Assembly: GCF_902713425.1 (NCBI RefSeq)
Contig: NC_081198.1
Coordinates: 23,233,188 to 23,297,187 of the forward strand
From: Acipenser ruthenus
Taxonomy: Eukaryota; Chordata; Actinopteri; Acipenseriformes; Acipenseridae
Length of the DNA stretch: 64,000 bases
Reading direction: 5' to 3'
A program made the translations under genes and the position numbers. The notes under the pieces were generated by a model. That model saw nothing but the letters and a program-made list of their open reading frames with translations. It was not told the origin of the DNA and searched no databases. Shown one piece after another: positions 53,962 to 64,000 of the stretch. Every line of letters starts with the position of its first letter. The stretch's first letter is position 1.

Positions 53962-54700
53962 CCTTCAGCTGGCTCCTCCGATTGGGGTGGGAGAAGCCTC
54001 TGGACGTCCGGGTTGTCTCTCTCTACGGAAAAGAGACAACGTAAGCAGCAAATCTGGGCAGTTGAAGGAACTATTACTTTAGTCCCTGAGGAGATGGTCG
54101 CCTCGCAAGAGGGACCCCCTCCCCAGGTGAACGGTGTCCTTCCCTGGCGGAGTAGGGGGCGCTGCTTGGCACCGAGACCACGTAGGAAGAATCGTGGCTG
54201 TGACGCCTCCTCGGGGTCCGGGGCCGCCCTCTGCTCCTCCCAGATGGCGCCCTCTGCTGGGCGCCTGCTGCTCTCTCGGTCTGGATCTCGATTACAATCA
54301 AGGGCTGGGGATGAGGTCGTCTAGGTCATCAAAGGGTCCTCAAAGGTCGTCTGGATGGTAGGTCCTCCTTCTCTCTAACTCCAGGAACGTCTGGAAAAGC
54401 CGGAACCGCCTGAAAAAGAAAAAAACGGGAACCGCCTGAAAAAGAAAAAACTGCTCTCAACAGTCAACAAAATCTTGAAAGACCCTCGGCCTGGATTGGG
54501 CAAGCCAAAACCAGACTGAGCATTAGTCTTCCAAAAAGTTGCCGAGCTGAAGAAAGCCAGTCAAAAATAAAAAAAATTCTGTTCCTCCTCACCCGAACAA
54601 ACCTCTCACAGACCCTCGGAGGGAGCGGGCAATGCCACTACCCTCTAAACCTTAGTCTTAGAAAGATTTATTCGAACTGAAGAGAAGCCAGAGTATATGG
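53962..54700 (-). promoter_or_regulatory. Keno 5' UTR, presumed internal promoter region (K9)
   Basis: About 740 bp with no ORF that is likely real. The ORF1-proximal 330 bp is GC- and CpG-rich and contains the CTCF-like cluster and a perfect hairpin GGCGCCC-tctgct-GGGCGCC (54246-54265). The distal part is A-rich with two copies of GGAACCGCCTGAAAAAG (54402 and 54428). LINE 5' UTRs normally contain the Pol II promoter; no TATA box stands out. Confidence 0.6.
54149..54260. promoter_or_regulatory. Cluster of three CTCF-like motifs in Keno 5' UTR (K9)
   Basis: Against CCASYAGRKGGCR: GGAGTAGGGGGCG on plus at 54149-54161 (11/13), GGAGCAGAGGGCG on minus at 54225-54237 (11/13), and CCAGCAGAGGGCG on minus at 54248-54260 (13/13), the last continuing GCCATCT as in many strong CTCF sites. 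The CCAGATGGCGCC stretch also resembles a YY1 site. Spacing is 76 and 23 bp. The same cluster is present in K6, K7 and K8. Confidence 0.55.
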
Positions 54701-54995
54701 CTGGCTAAGAAGGACCTGGCATAGGGACATGTTCCACCACACTTGTCTGGTTAGCTGCATGCTCCCAGGAAACAAACTGCTGCTGTCTACATCATCACCA
54801 CATGTGAATAAAAGAAAGAAAGACAGCAAGAAAGAAAGAGAGAAAGAAAAAGAAAGAAAGAAAGAGAGAAAGAAAAAAAAAGAAGTAAAACGGCGGTAAA
54901 ACTTGCATCAACACTGGCACTCTCCCTCCAGCAGGGGTAGACAAAATGCTCACAGGAGAGATCCAGATCTGACTTTGACCAACGTTAGAGAAAGG
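54701..54995 (-). repeat. U2 3' flank between K9 and K10
   Basis: Variant spacer, microsatellite at about 54808-54885 with the GAAAAAGAAAG form also found at 29.4 kb, and the 3' box region. No whole U2 gene. Confidence 0.9.
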
Positions 54996-55129
54996 TGTGC
55001 ACCGTTCCCGGAGGTACTGCAATACCGGGCCGATGCGTGGAGTGGACGGAGCAAGCCCCTGTTCCATCTCCCGATTCCAAAAATCAATTTAATATATGGT
55101 CCCCTGATAGGGGACGTATCAGATATTAA
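54996..55129 (-). pseudogene. U2 3' fragment (nt 54-187) at the 3' end of K10
   Basis: Majority U2 sequence cut at the standard site. Confidence 0.95.
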
Positions 55130-58100
55130 TACTCTTTTATTGAGATTTTACATTTTTTTACATTTACACCCATTCGTTTTTTCATTCATTTTACATTTCT
55201 TTTAAAGATGACATTCATGCATACAGACATACATTTTGTTTTAAAAGCATTTAAAACACATTTAAAAACACCAAGACAATTGTGCTTTGTACATGGTTAA
55301 AACAGACACAGATTAAAATCAACATGAAAAAAACCTGTGCTGTTTTAAAAGTGACTGGAAAAAAAGAACCATCTATAAAAAACCAGTGCTTGTGAGGGCC
55401 GGGGAGTGCTCTCTAAAAGTTCAAAAGTGAACATAAAACTATATTACTAAAACAGGGACAGGGGAAAAGGGACAGTGTGTGGAACAGTGAGTTAAAATTC
55501 TAAAATTTTAAAACACTTAAAATGTAACTTTTAATAGTTTACATTAAAAATCTTAAAGATACATAAAACAAAACAAAACAAAATCAAATAAAACATTCAA
55601 CATAAATCAAATAAAAGTCCATAAAACTGAAACAAAAAGACTACATAAAACCAGGGCACCGTTGAAAAACGGTCATGCCAGCTAAAAAGGGCGGAATGCT
55701 GGCATGACAAAATAAATAAAAGGCTTAGCGGTGCCCCGTAGTCCCGCTCCTAGGAGCTAGCGGTTCCAGTTTTTTCCTTTATTCCATCTTCACGTCCTGA
55801 AGTCCGGCGATCCTCCACTCCGCGCAGGCCTTGTCCTTCCCGAGGGTCCGGATGTCCAGAATTACAAAGTCCTTGATAAGAGTTTGTGCCCTTCTGGTCG
55901 TGGTGATAGTGTCTAGCTCCTGCTTGTGATAGACACAGACGTTACGGCCTTCCCACAGGATCTGCTTGACAACATTGATGACACGCCAAACGCACTTAGC
56001 TGTGCTGGTAGTGATTCCTCCCGCAGGCCCATAGAGCACAGTCTCAGCGGTCATCTTGGCCGTGTCAGCAAACCTGTTTAGGAAGACAGAGACAGAGAGC
56101 CAGACACTGCCAGCCACATCACACTCCCAGAAGATATGGGCTGGTGTTTCTCTCTTGCGGCACTTTGCATAGGGGCATGTTTCTACTTGGGCTAGTCCCC
56201 TCCTGAACATGAACGCTCGAGTGGGGAGTGCACTGTGGACGGTGTTCCATGCTATATCCTTCTGGACATTACTGAGGCAGCTGTGAGACACATTCTCCCA
56301 GATTTTTTGGCTTTGGGTGAGGGAGAAAGTAGCTACTTTTTCAATTTCCTGGGAACCGGCAAGATATTTAGTTACAGCCTTGTATTCCCAGGAGGCCAAT
56401 TTTGCTTTATCTAAGCCCAATTTATATATAGTGTCCCTTAAGGTTCTATAATACAATGGGGGGTCCCAGGAGTACGGCACGGTGTTATCAATAGTGCAGA
56501 GGCCCAAGGCCCTGAGACAGGTGGCAAAATAGAAACGATTCATGTAACATACCTTCCTGTCCAGGGCCTGGATGTTCTTGATAGTTTGCGTGAGCCCCTG
56601 CACTCGGGTGAGCTGCACAACGTCCGGGACCCCCTTACCTCCCTTCTTGTCGGCTTTACTCAGAGTGGCTCGCTTTACCCTCTCCATCTTGCTGCCCCAG
56701 ATAAAGCGGTGGATAATGCGGTCCACCACTTTTTTGGTGGTCCTGTCTGGGGGAAAGATTTTTCCTACATAAGAGAGGATGGGGAACAGTATAGACTTGG
56801 TTATTAATACTCTACCCGTCATTGTTAAGGATCTTGTGCTCCATCCGCCAATCTTTTTACGGACCTGGTTAATGGCCGCCGTCCAGCTCTGGGCCCCCGA
56901 GCTATTGTTCTCGAAAATGAGGCCCAGAATCTTGATTTTGTCCTTTTTGACAGGGTACATGTCCGACAGTTCCCTATCTACCTGCCAATTTTTAGACACG
57001 TAGACTTCGCTCTTGGACTTATTAATCACTGCCCCGGTCGCCGTGCAGTACTTCTCAAGGATATTACTAATCCGAGGTACCGACGATGTGTTGGTGCAAA
57101 TGAGTGACACATCGTCCATATATGCTGTTGTTTTGACCTGGACCCCGTTGGATCCAGGCAGCTGGAAACCAGTTATATTGGTATCCCTACGAATTGCCTG
57201 CAGGAGGGGTTCAATGCACACGACATATAGCAGTGGGGATAGTGGGCAACCCTGTCTGACCCCTGACTGGATAGATATTTTACCAGTCAGGTGCCTGTTC
57301 ACCAAGACTCGGGTACTAATGTTTGTATATATGGTTTTAACCCACTCCCTAAGTCCAGGAGCGAATTTCATCTGGTCCATCACTTTGTACATATATTCAT
57401 GGCTTACCCTATCGAACGCCTTCTCCTGGTCAAGGTTGAACAGGCAGAGGGGATGGTTCCGTTCTCTAGAATAAGCCAGAATGTCCCTTGTTAACATTAA
57501 AATATCCGTGATGGACCTCCCTGGGACGCCACAAGCCTGGTCAGGGCCAATGACCAAAGGGAGGTGTACTTGTAGCCAGAGCATCAGAGCTTTGGCTAGT
57601 ATCTTGTAATCCACGCAAAGGAGGCTGATTGGGCGCCAATTCCGTAGATCTTTAACTTCCCCTTTCTTATGAAGGAGAGTAATTACACTCTCCCGCATAG
57701 AAGGGCCCAACCGCTTCTCCCTGTAGACCGCTCTGTAGACCTCCGCTAAGTGGACTTTTAGCGTGTCCCAAAAAAGATGGTAATACTCACCCGGGATGCC
57801 ATCTGGACCTGGCGTCTTACCGGTGTTCATGGTCTTAACCGCCTGGGTGAGCTCCTCCAGCGTGAGTTCTGGGTCCTTCTCCTCCTCCTCCTCGTCCCGC
57901 ACTGAGTCAGGCTCCAACTGGCTCAGGAACCACTCTATCAGGGTGTCATCTGTAGCTTTGATGTTATACAGGTCCCTATAGAAGTTCTCTACCACTTTTT
58001 TCACTCCCTCACTATCCTCTACTATCCTCCCCCTGCTGTCGAGCATGGAGGACATCAAGTGCCGCTTCTCCCTCGTTTTCTGGAAGAAGAAGCGAGTACA

Positions 58101-58304
58101 CTTTTCGTCTTCCTCCATTTTTTGCACTTTTGCATTGTGCATGACCTTTCGTTGTTCCTCCCTACAAAGCACTGAAAGATCTAGCTTGGTCTGGGCTATC
58201 TCGTCGCTTACAGGGAACCCCCGAAGCTGAAGCAGGCTCAGACGATGGAGGGCAGCATTCAGGTATTTATATTTGGCCCTCCTTTCTTTTGCTTTCTTTT
58301 GCTG
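55130..58304 (-). mobile_element. Keno-like LINE K10, 5'-truncated mosaic
   Basis: Same truncation point and U2 nt 19 junction as K1 and K2, but the 3' UTR is the gamma type of K4 and the ORF2 body has the majority residues (LREWVKT, ILEKYC) rather than those of K1/K2. It therefore combines a K1-type 5' junction with a K4-type body, most simply by recombination or gene conversion. Confidence 0.92.
55779..58304 (-). pseudogene. Keno ORF2 fragment of K10 (RT and C-terminus)
   Basis: Open from about residue 309 to the end; no APE domain; RT with YMDD and zinc knuckle intact. Private changes are ALHRLSLL and LMLWLQVH. Confidence 0.92.
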
Positions 58305-58323
58305 CAAAAGGCTGAGAAGCGAT
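58305..58323 (-). pseudogene. U2 5' stub (nt 1-19) beside K10
   Basis: As beside K1 and K2, with one change (CTCAGCC for CTCGGCC). Confidence 0.85.
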
Positions 58324-58922
58324 GGCGACTTGGCCCTTGCCCGGGGCCCCCCAGCCCGGACGGCACAGGGGGATTCAAAGGTGGGTGCAAAATTCCAAGC
58401 ACAAACAGACCCCCAAAAAACGGGCTGCTGCTTCCAGAGGGGAAATGTGCGATTTAAGCAGGAGAAAACAAAACAAAGCAAAAACACACACATAACACCA
58501 AAAACAAAACATAAACTGGCGGAGTGCGTCTTACAAATAGTCATGCCAAGCTGCTATGCTGTGCAAGGTGCCTTGGGTAACTACAACTGTGCCTCGCTGG
58601 CTGGCTGGCTTGCTAAGAAGGTCCTGGCATAGGGACATGTTCCACCACACTTGTCTGGTTAGCTGCATGCTCCCAGGAAACAACCTGCTGCTGTCTACAT
58701 CATCACCACATGTGAATAAAAGAAAGAAAGACAGCAAGAAAGAGAGAAAGAAAGAGAGAAAGAGAGAAAGAAAGAGAGAAAGAAAGAAAGAGAGAAAGAA
58801 AAAAAAAAGAAGTAAAACGGCGGGAAAACTTGCATCAACACTGGCACTCTCCCTCCAGCAGGGGTAGACAAAATGCTCACAGGAGAGATCCAGATCTGAC
58901 TTTGACCAACGTTAGAGAAAGG

Positions 58923-59109
58923 TGTGCACCGTTCCCGGAGGTACTGCAATACCGGGCCGATGCGTGGAGTGGACGGAGCAAGCCCCTGTTCCATCTCCCG
59001 ATTCCAAAAATCAATTTAATATATGGTCCCCTGATAGGGGACGTATCAGATATTAAACTGATAAGAACAGATACTACACTTGATCTTAGCCAAAAGGCCG
59101 AGAAGCGAT
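58923..59109 (-). ncRNA. U2: U2 snRNA gene, copy 15
   Basis: Identical to copy 1; the last whole U2 gene in the window. Confidence 0.97.
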
Positions 59110-59711
59110 GGCGACTTGGCCCTTGCCCGGGGCCCCCCAGCCCGGACGGCACAGGGGGATTCAAAGGTGGGTGCAAAATTCCAAGCACAAGCAGACCCCC
59201 AAAAAACGGGCTGCTGCTTCCAGAGGGGAAATGTGCAATTTAAGCAGGAGAAAACAAAACAAAGCAAAAACACACACATAACACCAAAAACAAAACATAA
59301 ACTGGCGGAGTGCGTCTTACAAATAGTCATGCCAAGCTGCTATGCTGTGCAAGGTGCCTTGGGTAACTACAACTGTGCCTCGCTGGCTGGCTGGCTTGCT
59401 AAGAAGGTCCTGGCATAGGGACATGTTCCACCACACTTGTCTGGTTAGCTGCATGCTCCCAGGAAACAACCTGCTGCTGTCTACATCATCACCACATGTG
59501 AATAAAAGAAAGAAAGACAGCAAGAAAGAAAGAGAGAAAGAAAGAGAGAAAGAGAGAAAGAAAGAGAGAAAGAAAGAAAGAGAGAAAGAAAAAAAAAGAA
59601 GTAAAACAGCGGGAAAACTTGCATCAACACTGGCACTCTCCCTCCAGCAGGGGTAGACAAAATGCTCACAGGAGAGATCCAGATCTGACTTTGACCAACG
59701 TTAGAGAAAGG

Positions 59712-59861
59712 TGTGCACCATTCCCGGAGGTACTGCAATACCGGGCCGATGCGTGGAGTGGACGGAGCAAGCCCCTGTTCCATCTCCCGATTCCAAAAAT
59801 CAATTTAATATATGGTCCCCTGATAGGGGACGTATCAGATATTAAACTGATAAGAACAGAT
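59712..59861 (-). pseudogene. U2 3' fragment (nt 38/39-187) at the 3' end of element Z
   Basis: 150 nt of U2 starting (A)TCTGTTC right after a poly(A) run. The cut falls at the end of the branch-site recognition segment GTAGTA, 15-16 nt upstream of the usual Keno cut. Confidence 0.95.
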
Positions 59862-60171
59862 TTTTTTTTTTTTTTTTTTTTTATTAATGGAAAAAAAATA
59901 CACATACAAACACAACTCACAAAACACACTTAAACATCACAATACAAAAATAACTATAACCACTTATATACAACAAACTCATGAACAGAACCAACACATT
60001 ACAATCCACTTATAAAAAAACACATTACATATCACATTACATCTCTCCCATATATGCAACAAATACAAAACATAATCACGCATACAATTCCATTTTTGAA
60101 ACCTTTCTACAGGATAACATGTGCCCCTAACAATATGCCTATCCTACTTCTAATAAACAAGCAGCAAGATC

Positions 60172-63100
60172 TCATCCCACGCCAGTAGCCCACAGATCTC
60201 CACGTCTCCATTCCTCAAGCCTCCATCTTCTCTTCGCCTCTTGTCGGCCAAGTCGCAAAGCGTCCTTTAGGACATAGCTCTCCATCTGACTTAGTCCCAT
60301 TTCAAGAACAGCCTGGGCAGGCAGGCTCACGCCCTTCACCACAAAACAGTTCCTTGCCTTCCAAATTGCATCACACAGACAGCGTATTAGGACCCACAGC
60401 ATGCCCCACTGCACTTTGCTCAGTTTCTCTTGGTCTTTCTTCGGGCTCCCATACAGCACACGCTGCCTATGTATGGGCAGCTGTCCCCGGAACAAATCCA
60501 GGACGGAGCCTGCCTCACTCCACACCTTCCTCGCCTCCAGACATCCCCAGAGAACGTGACCGACCGTTTCTTCCTCTCCACACTTCTCTCTCGGGCATCT
60601 GGGTGACCTCCCCAGATTACATGCATGCATCACCGCTCGAACTGGCAATACATCGTGGGCTACCAACCAAGACAGATCTCGATGCTCGTTCATCAGGGCA
60701 GGATGGCTCGCATTCTGCCACACTTCTGGCGTCTCGTCTAACACAAGGCCATGAACCGGACACATATCCCCATTACCCTGCAGAAAGTTAAACAGAGATT
60801 TACCATTAGCCACAATTTCAGCCTTACATCCTTCCAGCCCCTTGGACATCACAAATCTTTTAAATAACGCATAATGATAGGGCAGATCAAAGGCTGTTGG
60901 CACAGACAAAGGCACGGACATCAACTTTAACTTCCTCAAATAGGAACTAATATAGAATCTCACAAAGCAGGCCCCTTTTGACACACCATTCAGACACATA
61001 GCAAAATGCGATGCACAAAACTTTGACATTAAAAACGTCTGGACATCTGGCAACCCTTTCCCCCCCTTTAATTTATCCTTCCCCACCACACTCCTCCTCA
61101 CTCTCTCCCATTTCCCCTGCCAAAAAAAACGAAACACAGCTCTGTTTAGCAGCGTTACCACATTCCTAGATGGTGGGAACACGACCGCCACATACAACAA
61201 CAGTGGCAATATTACCCCCTTTACCACCATCACCCTCCCCTCCATCGTAAGCCTCCTCAGCCTCCAAAACCCTAGCTTTTTATTGACCCTACTTCCCACC
61301 TCCTCCCAGTTCTTACCCCCTGATCCATTAGCATCAAATTTCACCCCCAGAATCTTAATGCAGTCTTCCTTAACTTTTAATTTTATACTACCCCTCCCGT
61401 CCCATTTCCCGTAGAACATTGCCTCCGATTTCTCCTGGTTCAGTTTAGACCCAGACGCACGACAAAAAACATCAGCTTTCTCCAAAGTCCTCTGAATGGA
61501 CAACTCATCCCGACAGAGGACATTGACATCATCCATATACAAGACACATTTAACCTCCTGCCCCCCACTCCCAGGAATAGTTAACCCTTTATACACTGGG
61601 TCCCTTCTCAAAGCTTGTGCCAGCGGCTCCATACAACAGATAAACAGGAGCGGAGATAACGGACAGCCCTGACGGACGCCACATCCCACACTAACTGGAT
61701 TTGACAGACACCCATTTACCAATACCCTGCTATACACACCCTTATATAACAGGCCCACCCAGTCTAAAAACCTCTTTGCAAACCCCATTTTTCGCAGAAC
61801 ACCAAACATGAACTGATGCGAGACCCGATCATACGCCTTTTCAAGATCTAAATTTAGTACACATAATCGAATTCCCCTGTCTCTCGCATAACAGATGACA
61901 TCTCTCATCAATACCAGGCTGTCCGTGATCTTCCTACCTGGAACGGCACAAGTTTGATCCGGGTGGATAACATCCCCCAGCACATCCCTCATACGTTGAG
62001 CCAACAATTTACTGAACAATTTAAAATCCTGGTTCAACAATGTAATTGGCCGCCAATTTTTCAGCTCAGCCTTATCCCCCTTTTTAAAAATCAATGTAAT
62101 AATGCCCTCTCTAAATGAAGGTGGAAACTCCCCTCCCTCCTCCCCACACTCCCGAAACAAGGCCAACAGATCTGGTGCCACTAACTCCCAAAACTTTAAA
62201 TAGAACTCCACAGGGAGTCCATCCCCCCCCGGTGTCTTGCCCAGCCTCACCCCCCTGACCACCTCATCTAACTCTTCCCTCGTAAACTCTTTGTCCAACT
62301 GCCCTCCATCCCCCACCTCCCGCTCCAAATGTCCTAACACCTCCTCCATAGCCCCCATTTCAATTTCTTTCCTTACATAAAGGCCCCCATAAAACTCCTC
62401 CACCACCCTCAACAGCCCCTCTGTAGTCTTAACTAAAGCCCCATCCCTCCCTTTCATAGAGTCTATAAATTTCCTCCCATCCAGCACCTTTTAAAAAAAA
62501 TACCGACTACACTTTTCATTTTCCTCTAAATGCTTCTCTCTGCTTTTAAATAAGAGCCCCTTCACCCTCCTCTCTACCACCCCCTTCAGTCTCTTTTTCA
62601 CTTCCCTGATCTCTTCACTAAAGTCCAGCCCTGCATTGTACAATTTAGTTAAACTCTCCAGCTCCTTGAACAAAACCTTCTCCTGCCTTCTCTCCCTCTC
62701 TGCCTTCCTCCTCCCCGCCCAAATAAAGAAATGTTTTGTTTTCTCCTTCACCAGATCCCACCACTCTGCCTGGGACCCACAAAGGTCCTTTAAGGACAGC
62801 CACTGGCCATACCGCTCTCTAAATACCTCACACACCCAATCATCCTCCAACAACTCGCAATTTAACTTCCACACACCCCTCCCTACATCCACACAACCTG
62901 TAAGGTCAAAAGCAGCTTTCAGCGCACAGTGGTCAGAGAAAAACATTGGCACCAGCACACACTCCTCGCACTCCACCCTCTGTGAGACAAACACAAAATC
63001 AATCCTGGACGCCTGGGTCCCATCCCCTTTCACCCAAGTGAAACCTCTTTCCCCCACATTGTTCACTTTAAAACAGTCCATTAGTCGAAAGTCCTCCACT

Positions 63101-63654
63101 ATTTCTTTTAGCATTTTACTAGATTTATCCAGCGTGAACCCCTTCTTTCTCTCTCGCCTATCCTCCATTGTTAACCCACAATTAAAATCCCCTGCTACAA
63201 TAACCGGCCTGCTCCTCACTAATTTAACCCTTAAATCTTCAAATAAACTAGCCCTCCCCTCCACCTCTGGCGGAGCATACACATTAATTAAGCTAAAACT
63301 TTTCCCAAAAAATTCCGCCTCCACCTCCAGCACCCTACCTTTTTCAATCACTCTATGATCTTTAATCATAACCCCCTTATTTTTAATCAAAATTGCTACC
63401 CCATCTGATTTATTTTCATTTGATCCGGACCACACAGATGGCCCATAACCCCACCTACCCTCATAAGTACTATAGTCCTCCAACCCAGGGATACCACACT
63501 CTTGCAAACACAAAATATCACACTGTATCCCACTCAAATATGACAACACCAACGTACACCTATCACTACTTTTAATACTCCTAACATTTATAGTAACCAC
63601 ACTCAGAGCCATTGCAAAACAAGCTAACAGCCATACACATACAGAATCCTGCAT
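60172..63654 (-). pseudogene. ORF2 of element Z: APE endonuclease/reverse transcriptase, one in-frame stop
   Basis: 1160 codons. The first 387 begin MQDSVCVWLLACFAMALS and hold the APE domain: NVRSI 23-27, Glu52 in QECG, INVYAPP, Asp156/Asn158 in GDFN, Asp219 in SRID, and SDH at 240-242. A TAA at 62488-62493 region then interrupts, just after CSRYFF. The downstream part in the same frame has RT motifs NWRPITLL, DQTCAVPGRK, LDLEKAYD, RQGCPLSPLL and YMDD (about 320 codons past the stop), and a CPREKC...HVLWGC knuckle. The stop lies in an 8-T/4-A run, so replication or sequencing error is plausible. All catalytic residues are kept, so loss of function is recent. Confidence 0.92.
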
Positions 63655-64000
63655 CAGGATATTTTTAAAAGGGGCTCCTCCCCCTCCCCCTCCTGGCCAG
63701 TTACCACAAATTCCTCCCTCATACTTACCTCACCAGAGGAAAACACTACGACCCCCTCCAGATCCAGGAACGGCTCTCCCCCATTCTTCTCCGCACCACC
63801 ATCCCCTCTATAGTCACCCCTAGAGGAAACGACTGAACTGGGGGATGAAAAAAACTCCTGTCCTACTCCCCCACTTCCCTGCTTCTTTTTCTTCTTCCCC
63901 TTCTTCCTCCCCTCCACCCTCACAAACCCATCCCCCTCCTCACTATGTAACTTCCTTTTCCCTGGAGTCCACTCTTGATCCATATCCTCTGAGTTACCAT
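63654..64000 (-). CDS. ORF1 C-terminal part of element Z (partial)
   Basis: Open from the right edge (GNSEDMDQEWTPGKRK in frame) to a TGA that overlaps the ORF2 ATG as TGATG. The visible 115 residues are a charged tail with a basic cluster (GRKKGKKKKKQG) and Ser/Gly/Glu-rich stretches. No zinc knuckle is inside the window; they would be expected further upstream. The ATG at 63983 is not necessarily the start, since the frame continues past it. Function as an RNA-binding ORF1 protein is inferred from position. Confidence 0.75.
   Translation of the reverse strand, partial: GNSEDMDQEWTPGKRKLHSEEGDGFVRVEGRKKGKKKKKQGSGGVGQEFFSSPSSVVSSRGDYRGDGGAEKNGGEPFLDLEGVVVFSSGEVSMREEFVVTGQEGEGEEPLLKIS

Larger units (their letters stand above)
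47920..54700 (-). mobile_element. Keno-like LINE K9, full length
   Basis: About 6.78 kb: 3' UTR to 48566 (delta), ORF2 48567-52010, ORF1 52016-53961, 5' UTR 53962-54700. It is offset 8,018 bp from K8 in the shared region. It has a non-standard 3' junction in U2, the standard class (i) spacer 5' junction, and the CTCTAAACC 5' variant shared with K5. ORF2 is intact; ORF1 has one frameshift at a different run from K8. Confidence 0.95.
58305..59711 (-). repeat. U2 array block G: U2 5' stub, one U2 gene, one cut unit
   Basis: Stub 58305-58323 with promoter, U2 copy 15, then the 3' flank of the unit cut by element Z. Microsatellites at about 58716-58810 and 59505-59598. The last unit carries AAAACAGCGGG for AAAACGGCGGG and CACCATTCC at the U2 3' end. 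Confidence 0.93.
59862..64000 (-). mobile_element. Second Tx1-type LINE (Z) inserted in U2, 5' part outside window
   Basis: Non-LTR retrotransposon in the same orientation as U2, distinct from Keno. It ends in about 21-22 A (59862-59882) with AATAAA merging into the tail, has a short A/T-rich 3' UTR (59883-60171) without the Keno hairpins, ORF2 60172-63654, and the end of ORF1 running off the right edge. Protein motifs and domain order match Keno (APE, RT, C-X4-C-X7-H-X4-C), so both belong to the same broad clade, but sequence similarity outside motifs is low. The DNA is C-poor in purine terms (long CCC/TTT runs on plus), unlike Keno. Confidence 0.93.

Noticed and set aside
53749-54324. 191-codon plus-strand frame across ORF1 start and 5' UTR
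   Set aside because: Antisense to ORF1 and the GC-rich 5' UTR; no domain recognisable. GC-rich shadows of this kind are common.
59862-59882. Poly(T) run as an assembly gap or Pol III terminator
   Set aside because: In the sense strand it is a poly(A) tail right after AATAA at the end of a LINE and flanked by U2, as expected for target-primed insertion.
59862-64000. Element Z as Utopia, the RLE-bearing U2-specific LINE
   Set aside because: Z has an N-terminal APE-type endonuclease (GDFN, SDH) and no restriction-like or ULP1-like domain in the visible part.

Overview
The window lies inside a eukaryotic, almost certainly vertebrate, tandem array of U2 spliceosomal RNA genes that has been heavily invaded by LINEs. 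All genes and elements read on the minus strand. The repeat unit is about 789-790 bp: a U2 gene of about 187 bp, a snRNA-type promoter on its high-coordinate side, and a CTTT-rich microsatellite 3' of the gene. I count 15 full-length U2 genes (8 identical), 11 U2 genes cut by insertions, and three 19-nt U2 5' stubs. There are no bacterial-style genes; nearly all other open frames are shadows of these repeats. U2-targeting LINEs of this type (Keno, Tx1 clade) are known from ray-finned fishes, so a teleost-like host is my best guess, but the sequence does not prove it.

The main invader is a Keno-like Tx1-clade non-LTR retrotransposon. A complete copy is about 6.8 kb: a GC-rich 5' UTR of about 740 bp, ORF1 (about 648 aa, three CCHC knuckles), ORF2 (1147 aa, APE endonuclease, reverse transcriptase, C-terminal CCHC) and a 3' UTR of about 650 bp that ends just after AATAAA with no poly(A). 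Its 3' end normally joins U2 at nt 54, in the same orientation as U2. Layout: 1-420 5' UTR end of a copy outside the window; 421-4779 five U2 genes; K1 4780-7950 and K2 9495-12666 truncated; 12669-15781 three U2 genes; stub 15782-16162; K3 16175-20248 and K4 20512-24596 (ORF2 minus two codons); K5 24880-29284 (whole ORF2, ORF1 mostly lost); K6 29719-32814 and K7 34823-37904 (middle deleted); K8 39914-46682 and K9 47920-54700 (full length, each with one ORF1 frameshift); K10 55130-58304 truncated.

From 59862 to the right edge lies a second, clearly different Tx1-type LINE, here called Z. It has a poly(A) tail of about 22 nt, joins U2 at about nt 38/39 (the branch-site recognition sequence), and has ORF1 and ORF2 overlapping as TGATG. 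Its ORF2 carries one in-frame stop.

Junctions show that most copies spread by array recombination rather than fresh insertion: there are only three 5' junction classes, shared by tandem blocks of about 4.35, 4.72, 5.09 and 8.02 kb, while four 3' UTR haplotypes are shuffled among them. The points I find most worth checking are the second U2-targeting family, its coincidence with an off-site Keno junction, the CTCF-like motif cluster in the Keno 5' UTR, and the conserved 3' UTR hairpins.
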